A stretch of DNA of 12,500 nucleotides from Chromera velia (GCA_018398765.1 JAHBMJ010001702.1:1-12500); one strand, 5' to 3'; positions 1-9,906 are shown, counted from the first letter of the stretch. Numbers and translations: made by a program. The notes: generated by a model from the sequence alone, not told the origin.

Positions 1-1930
<1,930 letters not shown>

Positions 1931-2812
1931 TCAACTTGCCTTATCGACAGAATAGACCTTCTTGAGACAGTCGGCTATAGCTTTGGAACCGCTTCTAGGC
2001 AGGATTGTGCACAACAGCAACACCATATCCTTTATTTTTTTCTCATTATCAGAAGTGCCCCTCCTGGTTCCACCTGCAACACGTTGTGCAATCTGTATTC
2101 TTATGTCTATGGCACTCTCTGCTTCGCAATTTCGTATAGTTCTTTCAGCCTGTTCCGTTCCCTTTCTGTGTCCTTACACTCCGTCAGGACATGAACCTCA
2201 TCTTTGATCATATGCGAGGGGGATAAACATTTATCGTACAGCCGTTCTGGTTGGGTTCTATCTATATCCCCCCCTGTGAGAGCCCTGAAAAGCGTACGAA
2301 AGCCTGTGGAGGACTGCAGCAAACTCTTTGGCAGAGGTTCAACACTGCACTCTATCATTTCACTTCTCGGACACCATTTCCTTTCACATAGAAGGTGCAT
2401 GGCCAAACGCTGTCTGGTCGGATTCTCCGACTGGAAGGGGGAGAGATCCGCAAGGCGGGGGAAAATTCCATCTCTGTTTCTAACGTTCCTAGTTTCTTTC
2501 TTTAACTAGTCGGATAGCCAGGCACCCTCCACGATCTTTTTCACCGCCCTTTTCCTTCTGCCCTTGCCCTTTCTTTTAAACTTATCCCCCACTGTGCTTG
2601 GCAATGGAGGCCACAAAAGGGAGCAATCTAAATTAATAAATGGAACGGCCAGCCATTTTACTGTCTTAACGAAGGGTTCGCACAAGCCAGCCAAGCACTC
2701 ATTCTACACTGCCCGGGGTAGAGCACGGTAGATCGATTTGATGCATTGGATGAAGCCTCCACTCAGCTTACCAAGTAGAGAACTGAATGGCTCAAGAGAG
2801 AGAGAGAGAGAA
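1931..2812 (-). pseudogene. LINE C-terminal region with Cys/His cluster
   Basis: Beyond the microsatellite the sequence continues in another minus-strand frame, broken by TAG at 2704-2706 and at 2506-2508, to a TAG at 2107-2109. Similar basic and Leu-rich text flanks both stops, so I read it as one region. At 2229-2176 it shows Cys-x4-His-x6-His-x4-Cys ending in HVLTEC, resembling the 'H-x4-C' end of the zinc-knuckle region common at LINE C-termini, which is thought to bind nucleic acid. A KDTERERNRL helix follows. Near 2110-2130 the frame shifts again, and about 60 further residues (with RIQIAQRVAGG and MVLLLCTILPRSG) run to a TGA at 1931-1933, the probable end of the protein. The Cys/His assignment is by resemblance only. 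Confidence 0.7.
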
Positions 2813-3796
2813 GGGACGGCGAAACAAAGGAGTGATAAGAGAGACCAAAACAACATCGAACAAAACGTAATTGTAAAGCATCGAGGCAAGCAATATCTGT
2901 CTTTCTCAGTGGGATCGTTTCCAGTCTATACAGCGCGACTGGCAGCCAGAGGGCCTTGAACAAAATAATTTTAGAAAAGGAAGAAACAAAGCCCAAAGAA
3001 GAGAGAATACCAAACACAGCCTCCAATGCCTTTTCTGCCGCCTCAATGCGGGCTTCGACTGTCTTGCTAAGGTCTCCGCCCTCAAAAACCCAGTTGCCCA
3101 CATACTTAAATTTATTCACCGCTTCTACTGGTCTGCCTTCATAAAGAAAAGGGGTCCGGGGCACTAGGTCGGGGTGAAGGGAGGAGAGACGCATAACTTT
3201 TGTCTTTTTTAAATTCACTTTCGGGCCGTGCTCCTTACAATAGTGTTCGAGGCGAGACAGACATTTCTGCAAGTTTGAAGCACTGTGAGCAAACAGAACA
3301 AGGTCGTCAGCGTACCCGATGCTTTTAATTAAAACGTCAGACAGTCTGATAGGAGTCTCTCTATCAGTATCCCCAGCCGAGCTTTGATTCCTGTTTTCAT
3401 TATCGGAGCTGACAGACTTATGCAGATTGTTGATGAAAAGAAGAAAGAGGAGAGGAGAGAGAGGATCGCTTTGTTTCACTCCTCTGCCTTCTGGAAAGCA
3501 TTCTGTTGCCCCATCCACCCAAGCCTTCACCTGACTATACATTGAATGAATCATCTAAACATCGGCTTGGCTTACTCCTTCCTCCCTGAGCCTCTCTAAC
3601 ATTTTAACCCGAAGAACTGTATCAAACGCCTTGCTGAAATCAACAAACGTGGCAATCAGAGGGGTCTTCTTCTTTTTGGAGCTAAGAATTAATGAAGACA
3701 GAGCAGCGAAGGCCTCCCTTGTCCCTACCCCTTATCTGAAGCCGAGCTGCCTTTCGTCAATTTTCACCTCTTTCCTGATCTTTGAGTCCATCGATC
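2763..3796 (-). pseudogene. LINE reverse transcriptase, palm and thumb segment
   Basis: In one minus-strand frame from about 3796 to 2763 lie, in order, DERQLGFR, a TAA stop (3732-3734), a TREAFAAL helix, motif A FVDFSKAFDTV (3647-3615), a TAG stop (3557-3555), MIHSMYSQVKAWVD, the GVKQSDPLSPLLF box (3482-3444) and the catalytic YADDLVLFAH box (YADD at 3314-3303). Downstream are LNLKKTK-like and FKYVG boxes, which belong to the palm and start of the thumb. The aspartates of motif A and of YADD supply the metal-binding site of the polymerase. The usual QGD is QSD here, a Gly to Ser change that may be decay or a lineage trait. The last 20 or so residues are Ser/Leu-rich because the frame runs into an AG/CT microsatellite at 2795-2811, where the true frame changes again. 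Two in-frame stops make this a dead copy. Confidence 0.93.
2795..2811. repeat. AG/CT dinucleotide microsatellite inside the LINE
   Basis: About eight AG units lie within the coding region of the retrotransposon. On the minus strand they encode Ser-Leu or Leu-Ser alternation in different frames. The reading frame of the element changes exactly here, so length change of this tract is the likely cause of one frame break. Confidence 0.85.
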
Positions 3797-4230
3797 AATA
3801 AAGCAAAAATCTTATCCAGAAGCTTCACAATATGGATCGGGCGCCATTTGTTACAATCGAGACTCGGCGGGCCCTTGGGGATGGGAGCAATGCGCAACAC
3901 ATTCCAGCGTTCAGGCCAAAAAGAAAAAAGGTGAAACAAATTAAAAAAGACAAAGAACAGCAAGCGGGAGAGAGGAGAAAAACCAAAACATAACGAGAGG
4001 TGACAGGGGCCAACCCCATCTAAACCCAACGCCTTCTTTGGGTCAATTCCTTTCAGTGTTTCCTTAATCATGTGTATAAAAAAGGCGGGCTGAGAAGGAG
4101 GGGGGAAGGCCAGACCAACAGGTGCAGGCGGAAGACCAGGACCGTCGAAGACCCCAGCCCAGAACTGAGTGAAGGAAGATGCAGCGGGTTTATTATCCCC
4201 TCCCCTCTGTGTTTTGATTTTCCTGTTCAA
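3757..4230 (-). pseudogene. LINE reverse transcriptase, fingers segment
   Basis: This frame overlaps the end of the endonuclease frame at 4193-4230 and is shifted by +1 relative to it. Numbered from 4230, it shows KKALGLDGV (65-73), the usual 'K-A-x-G-x-D-G' box of LINE reverse transcriptases, then FWPERWNVLRIAPIPKG (104-120) and NKWRPIHIVKLLDKIFA (128-144), the classic IPK and RPI boxes of the fingers. The frame ends in TGA at 3757 about 13 residues later, while the family sequence continues in another minus-strand frame, so a second frame change lies at about 3780-3795. It has no start of its own: it is the continuation of the element's second ORF. Assignment to reverse transcriptase is firm, while the exact breakpoints are inferred from where family similarity switches frame. 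Confidence 0.88.
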
Positions 4231-5677
4231 TTGCCAAACTGCTGTCTGCTGCTTCTCTAGCTAGTCTCTCTGCTGTCTGCTGCTTGAGCTTACTCCTTTT
4301 TGCTGCAAACAGTCGAGCTCTTTCCCTTCTCAGTTTGATACATTCTTTTTGCAGAGGGTGAGAAGGGTTCGGGTCATGTCTTGCCTTTTCCTCTGCCTCC
4401 TTCACTTTCAAATGAATCAGGTGGTATTGAGGGTCCCACCAAGCCTGACGGGTGCTCTGCTTTCTCCCAGACTGTCTTCTCTTCTTGAATGCCTTTCCCC
4501 TGTCTACTACTGCACCCACTTTGCTATCTGCCAGCCTTTCTTCCCAGAAAAGACCCAACTGTTCCAATTGGTCAAGATAAGAAGCCTTGCTGAGAGAGTT
4601 GGGGGGGGGAGCATTCTGAAGGGGAGGTGGTTGTGGGGGAAGGGGTGGTGGGTCAGGGGGAGATAGGATATGGGGAACAACTTGACCTCTTTCATGCAGT
4701 TCGTTTACCCCTCTGTCGAACAGGCCGGGAAAAACCGTCTCAGAAAACGGCAGGACCGCTCTGGCGAGAGGAATTATTTCATCATCAGTCACCGGGGAAG
4801 TTCTATTAACAGTGAGGAGAGGGGGGAGAAAAGAGAAATTCTTTTCACCCGTGGGGGCATGCGGAGGATCAGAAGACATAGGAGGAGATGAATCAAGAAA
4901 AAAAGAAAGAGAAAGAACAACATGTTGAAGGGCAAAGTCAGGTTCCAGGTTTGAAGTGGCAGAGGACCAGGCTGTCAAAAGAAAAGGATCTACAAAAAAG
5001 TGATCAATCGCTGTTGTTTTTTCTCCTGCTTTGAAAAAGGTGCACAGGCCCGGAAAGGAGACATCAACACCCAGCCTCTCACATTTCAAAGATAGGCCGT
5101 GGAGAGGAATTAAGTTAGAGCGTTTACAAAGACGGATCAGCCAATTCCCTTGCTCGTCAGGTTGACTGCAATGGCTGCAGGCTGACAATCGAGAGGGCTT
5201 GCAAGCATCAACTTCGTTCTCTTCTCTGCTTTTATCAGTGGGACATAGCATTCTTTCCCAAGTCAGCCCTTCCAGCACCCGAGTCCCTAGCTTGCCGTTC
5301 ATATCCCCAACCAGGATACGCAAATCCTCGAGAGGTACCTGATACAGTGTATCGATCACACCCCCTCTCTCTCTGTCTTTTAGCTCCCTGTCTCTCTGTC
5401 TCAGGTTAGACCCTCTAGGTAGAAAGTACACACCGAAGACATGGAGGATTCTCGCGGCTGACTCCCCCCCTTCTGAGGGAGAAGGCACATTCACTGACAG
5501 ATGGACCAGATTTTGACCCACCAGCTCCCACCTTGGCTGCAATTCATGAACTAAAGAATTCTTGACTAGGATGCATACACCCCCTGTCCTTGCTTCCCTG
5601 ATGGTTACGGTTTTCCTTCTCGACCCTTCCGCTTTGATTTTCCTTCTCAACCACTCATTGAATTTTAACTTCTTTTT
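4193..5677 (-). pseudogene. LINE APE-type endonuclease domain with a proline-rich and basic linker
   Basis: The frame is open from 5677 to a TAA at 4193-4195 and has no convincing ATG at its start, so it is an internal piece of a longer protein. Numbered from the TTG at 5650, the first 260 residues match the endonuclease/exonuclease/phosphatase fold: a GGVCILVKNSL strand (23-33), VFGVYF (71-76), the GDMN metal and catalytic motif (115-118, bases 5308-5297), GNWLIRLCKRSNL (168-180), the IDH motif (215-217) and a terminal His in LQHVVLSL (241-248). This enzyme nicks DNA to start target-primed reverse transcription. The usual SDH triad is LQH here, so the acidic partner of the catalytic His is missing. 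The N-terminal Asn and Glu motifs are absent. Residues about 330-350 are proline-rich, and 385-470 are basic with a coiled-coil look, a linker towards the reverse transcriptase. Confidence 0.88.
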
Positions 5678-6075
5678 TTATATATAACTGAAAATTATGA
5701 AATCATTGAAATGCCACTTCAAGCCTACTTGAAATGATTGGTCTACTATACAGTTCTAGTGATTGGAAATTTGGAATCTAGGATGGGTATGCATCCCAAG
5801 TTTTGGAGTCATACAACTCTAATTCAGCCTCCAATGGCCCTTCATTTAGTCTAACTAACTCAGTATTACTCAGTATTATATATTGATAGTATATGTACAA
5901 CAACGTCCTTCCGTTGCCCACTCACTCCCTCTACTCACTCACTGACTTGCCCACCCACCCACTGGCACGCCACACTCTCACTCACGGTATGACACACCCA
6001 CTCTCTCACTCACTACACGGCAACAAGACTGGCGACAAGAATCTTTTTTCCTGGTACGCTGTTCTCCAACTTAAC
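5678..6075. other. Intergenic spacer with CACTC-rich low-complexity tract
   Basis: The left part is AT-rich and begins sharply where the LINE coding frame stops, so it probably includes pre-insertion host DNA. It holds a ten-base direct repeat CTCAGTATTA in two adjacent copies at about 5859-5878. From about 5918 to 6018 the plus strand is a degenerate CACTC/CACCC-rich tract with little G. I see no gene. Confidence 0.55.
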
Positions 6076-6079
6076 TCCG

Positions 6080-6124
6080 AAGTCGCTATGCTTGAAATCG
6101 GATTCGTATGCTGACAGTAGATTC
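6080..6124 (+). repeat. Left 45-nt inverted arm
   Basis: It begins AAGTCGCTATGCT and ends CTGACAGTAGATTC. It pairs with 8537-8581, and similarity stops abruptly at 6125 on the inner side. Confidence 0.9.
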
Positions 6125-6920
6125 ATGAAAACAATTTTATTAACCTTCATATAAAAAGAATTTCTGTATGCGATTCCAATGATAATTAAAAATATAGAAA
6201 CATAACTGTTCAATATAAATCTAAAATTATGTTTCATTAAAATTTATATAGAATGCAAATATAAATTTTATATGCACTTTTTTCTAGCATTGTTTTGCTT
6301 TTACGGAATTAAAACAACCCTAAATTATATATTTATATAGACTGAATCAATTAAAGCCGGTCAGGGGCTAGTTACACTGTGGCCAAGTGTAAGAAATCAC
6401 ACTTAACGTTTGTTTGCTTCCAAAAAGGAAGGATCCTAGAGTGGAAGAAAAGGGCAATCAAAAGCGCTAGCTCGCAACAACTGAATACTTCTTAACACCT
6501 ATATCGTTGAGCGATCAGCACCATTTTGCCTCAGTGATAGCAGGAAGAAGCGCAAGACCTTTGCGAACATGCAAGGGGACATAAGAGCTCGGCGCGTCCG
6601 CACGCCGAATTCATACATTGAATGCTGTGCACATATGGAAACAAAGCAAGAAAAAGGAAGAGACGAGGGCAAAGAAGAATGTAGAGACGAGTTTTTTGCC
6701 GCAGTGACTACCCACGACGCCAATCACGATCGGTTTTCACAAAAAGGCAGAAAAACCTCCCCCGGCAGATCCTAGTGGCGGAAGCCAGGGGGGGGAGATT
6801 TGTGTAAACAAAAACTTCACCAAAACGAGAAGACATTTACCAGCGCATCTAGCACACGACAGCGCAGAAGCTAAAACAGCGGAGCGCACGTGGCAAAACC
6901 GAGCCCCAAATCACGAGCAA
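6125..6920. other. No supported gene; AT-rich, then mixed composition
   Basis: The first 230 bases are AT-rich and stop-dense. From about 6420 the composition becomes balanced and a 68-codon ATG frame runs 6569-6775 on the plus strand; it is charged but resembles no family I know. A frame of 74 codons overlaps it on the minus strand (6499-6723). Neither has support beyond length, so I leave this stretch uncalled. It could hold an untranslated exon or a promoter. Confidence 0.4.
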
Positions 6921-6983
6921 CCCCCCCCCTCCCCCAAAGTGCCCCAGAAAAGAAAAAAGAAAAGAAAAGAAAAGAAAAGAAAG
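6921..6983. repeat. Poly-C tract and AAAGA microsatellite
   Basis: A nine-C run, a T and a five-C run lie at 6921-6935, followed at about 6947-6983 by a purine tract built on AAAAG/AAAGA pentamers. They sit just left of the 69-bp minisatellite. Confidence 0.85.
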
Positions 6984-7020
6984 GAACACACTAAACATAT
7001 CATGCAAAGAACATCCAGAA

Positions 7021-7280
7021 AGAACACTCAAATAAAAGAGTGGGCTTGCCCCCTCGAAGACGAAGAAGAGGACAATATGCCAAGGCGAAAGAATACTCAA
7101 ATAAAAGAGCGGGCTTGCCCCCTCGAAGATGAAGAAGAGGACAATATGCCGAGGCGAAAGAATACTTAAACAAAAGAGCGGGCTTGCCCCCTCGAAGATG
7201 AAGAAGAGGACAATATACCGAGGCGAAAGAATACTCAAACAAAAGAGCGGGCTTGCCCGCTCGAAGACGAAGAAGAGGCT
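7021..7280. repeat. 69-bp minisatellite, about 3.8 copies
   Basis: Copies start at 7021, 7090, 7159 and 7228; the fourth diverges after about 7277. Each contains GGGCTTGCC, TCGAAGA and GAAGAAGAGGACAATAT, and copies differ at only a few sites. Because 69 is a multiple of three, several frames stay open. The plus strand gives a charged 23-residue unit with RACPLEDEEEDN, interrupted by a CAA to TAA change in copy 3 (7166-7168). The minus strand is open in two frames with hydrophobic units. It may be a non-coding minisatellite or the remnant of a repeat protein; I cannot tell which. Confidence 0.92.
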
Positions 7281-7291
7281 GATGCCGAGGC

Positions 7292-7612
7292 TTATGCATG
7301 GGCTCCTGTTGCCGCTGCTGATGCGGGGATCTGAGTAGGATCACGTCGAGGGATAACCGTGTTCGGGTTGCGGGTGCTGGCAAAGGGGGCGTTGGTGAGG
7401 CGGGCGGACTGGGGGTTCAGACGTTGGAAACCGGCCCTCATCTGCGGAGCACCTGACAGCGAGAGGGCGGCCATTCCGTGGACAATCTGGTGCCTGCCCT
7501 TCGTTGTTCGAACGCCATCCAGCTTGTCGATCGTGCACTGGCCTCTTTGAATCTTCGGTTCCTCCAGATTTGACCCCGCAGTAAAATTTCTCTTCAGAGT
7601 TTTTTTCGAATG
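7292..7612 (-). CDS. Probable 3'-terminal exon of an unrecognised protein (partial)
   Basis: A minus-strand frame of about 107 codons runs from near 7612 to a TAA at 7292-7294. It opens with no ATG but directly follows CAG after a pyrimidine-rich run (7613-7640), a plausible splice acceptor, so I read it as a last exon. Its text looks like real protein: third codon positions are mostly G or C across the middle, and it includes RGQCTIDKLDGVRTTKGRH and VHGMAALSLSGAPQMRAGF, then a Pro, Asn and Arg-rich tail and an Ala-rich end. It is basic, with no membrane segment and no domain I recognise. An internal ATG at 7474 would give a 60-residue product if the exon reading is wrong. The stop lies only about 15 bases from the 69-bp repeat block, which would be its 3' untranslated region. 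The exon start is inferred, not proven. Confidence 0.4.
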   Translation of the reverse strand, partial: HSKKTLKRNFTAGSNLEEPKIQRGQCTIDKLDGVRTTKGRHQIVHGMAALSLSGAPQMRAGFQRLNPQSARLTNAPFASTRNPNTVIPRRDPTQIPASAAATGAHA

Positions 7613-8150
7613 CTGTATGAAAGCAGTATAAAGAATTGATGAAAAAACTAAAACAAACGCATGAATTCAAGAAAAAGGAAGTCTGACTTCAAAGAAAGTT
7701 TTGATTGTCAAAAAACGAAGCGGGATTCAATGAGATGGAGTCACAAAGGAAGGTGTGGTGGATGATCACCGACACCGCAGCTAAGTGGCCAAACAAAAAG
7801 TATTGCCTCGGCTGACAGGTATGTGAGGCAGAGGATGCTGATGGAGCGAAGAAGAAAGGGGGGAAGTGGAGCAAACCGTGGGTACAGTTCCTGAAAGAAG
7901 AATAAGTGTTGATGTTTGGCCTCAAAGATGAACTCTTTAGACAAAATTATGTTTTGCGAACGCACATTGCAAGAGAGGCAGAGAAATAAGTTAATCAGCG
8001 AATTGATGAAGGAAAGATCAGACTGAGAAAAAATGCAAATCCCAAGTGGCGAGAAGGAAAAGTGATTCTTTGCAGTGACGCGGCCGCAATGGCGGATTCC
8101 CATTCCAACTTAGGTAGTAGCGACAGCTCTCAGCATTCTGATTTATTTTA
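7613..8150 (-). other. Possible upstream exons and introns of the same minus-strand gene
   Basis: On the minus strand this stretch is full of pyrimidine runs ending in CAG or TAG (for example TTCTTCTTTCAG ending at about 7892), which look like splice acceptors. Composition is more balanced than in the AT-rich DNA further right. Open frames of 78 and 120 codons exist (7689-7925 and 7741-8103) but they are Ser/Leu/Phe-rich and resemble translated intron. I cannot build a confident exon chain to the 7292-7612 exon. Confidence 0.25.
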
Positions 8151-8536
8151 AAGCTTTCAACACACATGGAGCTTCCATTAAAATGGTTTTTTAGTATTAT
8201 GTATGCATATACTTCTATATATACACTAGAACTTATATATATACTAGTATATGTATATATTTAATAATATATAGATAAATGGTTAATATATATGAATTGT
8301 TCTTCTAAAAAATATCTTTTTTAAATTGTTTTTAATTTTCTTATTGATTGATTGATTGGTTGATTGATTATAAACACATTGCCTAGCACATTGCTAGATT
8401 TGTACATATTTTCAAAAAATGATACTATTGAAGGCAAGTTTTAGGACAACTTATATTTGCACATACATAAATTTATAGCTTTTAAGTTAATTTTACTTTA
8501 ATATATTAGCATAAACAATATGCACATCATGTAATC
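8151..8536. other. AT-rich spacer with TATA-type and ATTG repeats
   Basis: Alternating TA-rich sequence lies at about 8205-8295, and a degenerate (ATTG)n/(GATT)n microsatellite lies at about 8341-8370. No open frame of note is present. It separates the probable exon region from the right inverted arm. Confidence 0.7.
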
Positions 8537-8581
8537 GAATCTGCTGTCAGCATACGAATCCGATTTCGAGCATAGCGACTT
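8537..8581 (-). repeat. Right 45-nt inverted arm
   Basis: This is the reverse complement of 6080-6124 with two transitions. It lies about 40 bases beyond the stop codon of the secreted-protein gene to its right. Confidence 0.9.
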
Positions 8582-8620
8582 TCCGCTTGATTCCTAGCTT
8601 GATTCGTAATTTGAAGAAAT

Positions 8621-9906
8621 CTAGCGGCGTAGCTTGAAATCTTCTTCGATCACCTCTGGTCGATAACCTTCTTTAAGTCTATGCCCTCGTACCCTAGGCT
8701 CATTCCATACCCTGGCTCCACAAAACTTCGAGAGCACAGCTCTTTCTTTGAGAGTGACAACCCCCAAGTCTCTCCAACAGTAGCCCGAGCCAACAAATTC
8801 GTCAATCTTGACCTCTTCCACAAGCTCCCCCCGGTTCTCCATGCACCTCCTTTTCTCTTGCCCAATTTCAAACTTCAACCTCTTCCCCTCCCCACTCTCT
8901 GTGTCCTTCACACGCTCGAACTCATCGGCCAGCTCTAGAAATTTACGAGGCAGCATCACCTCCTCTTGGTCCAAAAGATCGAATATTTCCTTGTTAGAAG
9001 GAGCAAAGACGTGAAAACATATCAGAGTCTCCTGTATGGCATGATCCGCGGCTTTCAGGTGCCAGCATACCTGGAAGTAACGGAGCGTTTCCGTACTGGG
9101 CCGTTTTGGTGCCCCTTTCCCTCCTTCGTCTTGCTTTCCCTCCCACAAGTACGCCTGGTATTCGGACGAAGATGGAGACGGCACCCGCAGCCGAAACCCT
9201 TCTTCATTCCATACTTTGGTGCCACAAAACTTCGAGAGCACAGCTCTTTTTTCGAGAGTCGCAGGCCCTAAGTCCTTCCAACAATAACCCTGGCAGAAGA
9301 ATTTCGGTCCCCGCGTATAGTCACAAGCCCCTTCACAAACCTCCTTAAAAGTCTGCCCCCGGTTCTTAATGAACTTCTTTTTAAGCTGCTCGATTTCAGA
9401 ACTCAACATCTTCCCTTCCCCACCCTTTTTGTCCTTCAAAGAATTGTACTCATTGATACACAGCTTCAATTCTTTAGACAGCATCCATCCTCTTTTTGCA
9501 TCAAATCGAATACTGCGTCGTCCGAGGGTGCAAAGACGTGAAACCGTACAACAGTGTCGGCTACGTCTTTGGCTGCAATGTGCTCGCATATCTGGAAGTA
9601 GTGCAGCGTCTCCATCTCCTGCCTCCCTTCGTCCACTTGCCCCCCTCCCTGCTGAACGGACGCGAGTGGTACTGCGAAAAGGCGAGCCCGGGAAACACAC
9701 GGAGACGGCACTCGCTCCTCAAAGCTCCGAGAGGAAGACAGAAACTCGTGCTTGCCCGAAGGAATGGAACATCGAACATCGAAGTCCCAGATTGATGGGG
9801 TTCTGTGGGCTGTGGGTAGAACTCTGTCTATGAAAGCGTAGAACAGAGATAGGCAAGAAAGGGAAAGAAGCATCATCTCCATCAGATTACCTAGGCTGTT
9901 CACCAT
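8621..9906 (-). CDS. Probable secreted two-unit repeat protein, weakly FAS1-like; one frame break
   Basis: The start is placed at the ATG at 9906-9904 because a typical signal peptide follows (hydrophobic core MMLLSLSCLSLFYAF) and because sequence further upstream belongs to a dispersed repeat. The product, about 428 residues, has two tandem units of about 170 residues. Each unit has RVPSP, a YFQxC helix, FHVFAPS (unit 1 FHVFAPSDDAVFDL, unit 2 FHVFAPSNKEIFDL), a charged helical stretch with GEGK and NRG, then GYCW-DLG, ERAVLSKFCG and VWNE. The FHVFAPS box resembles motif H1 of fasciclin FAS1 domains, which mediate adhesion outside cells, but the second FAS1 motif is not seen, so function stays open. 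In unit 1 the frame changes near 9485-9500: one frame ends in TGA at 9466, while the continuation from the ATG at 9484 matches unit 2. One base is missing relative to unit 2. This is a pseudogene mutation, a sequence error or, less likely, frameshifting. The stop is TAG at 8621-8623. Confidence 0.65.
8690..9790 (-). repeat. In-gene tandem duplication of about 505-530 bp
   Basis: The two halves of the secreted-protein gene align at DNA level as well as protein level. CATTCCATAC lies at 8701 and 9205 (offset 504), and CAAAACTTCGAGAGCACAGC follows in both. GCAAAGACGTGAAA lies at 9003 and 9530 (offset 527), so small in-frame length changes have accrued between the copies. Long identical stretches in the GYCW to VWNE part suggest either a fairly recent duplication or gene conversion. 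Confidence 0.85.

Larger units (their letters stand above)
1931..5677 (-). mobile_element. Decayed, 5'-truncated LINE (non-LTR) retrotransposon
   Basis: Read right to left, the minus strand encodes in the usual LINE order an APE-type endonuclease (about 5677-4193), reverse transcriptase fingers (4230-3757), reverse transcriptase palm and thumb (about 3796-2800) and a C-terminal region with a Cys/His cluster (about 2812-1931). Such elements copy themselves by nicking target DNA and reverse transcribing their RNA at the nick. This copy cannot make a whole protein: the frame changes near 4193-4230, 3780-3795, 2795-2811 and 2110-2130, and in-frame stops lie at 3732-3734, 3555-3557, 2704-2706 and 2506-2508. 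No ORF1 and no start of the endonuclease are seen, and an AT-rich sequence begins abruptly beyond about 5678. The clade is not assigned; the APE plus RT layout excludes R2-type elements, whose endonuclease is restriction-like and C-terminal. The outer ends are approximate because no target duplication was found. Confidence 0.93.
6076..8585. mobile_element. Candidate DNA transposon bounded by 45-nt inverted arms and TCCG direct repeats
   Basis: The arms at 6080-6124 and 8537-8581 are inverted copies of each other, 45 nt with two mismatches. Directly outside each arm the plus strand reads TCCG (6076-6079 and 8582-8585), which fits a 4-bp target-site duplication. Inside lie AT-rich flanks, poly-C and AAAGA tracts, a 69-bp minisatellite and a probable exon on the minus strand. 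I see no transposase, so it would be non-autonomous, or the arms could come from a rearrangement. A 4-bp flank match can arise by chance, so the element call is inference; the inverted arms themselves are directly visible. Confidence 0.5.

Noticed and set aside
1962-2509. Plus-strand ORFs of 81 and 101 codons
   Set aside because: They are antisense shadows of the LINE C-terminal region.
6939-7169. Plus-strand Lys/Arg-rich ORF running into the 69-bp repeats
   Set aside because: It begins in an AAAGA microsatellite and is cut by a stop in copy 3. No evidence that it is translated.
7689-8103. Overlapping minus-strand ORFs of 78 and 120 codons
   Set aside because: Ser/Leu/Phe-rich composition fits translated pyrimidine-rich intron, and they overlap in different frames.
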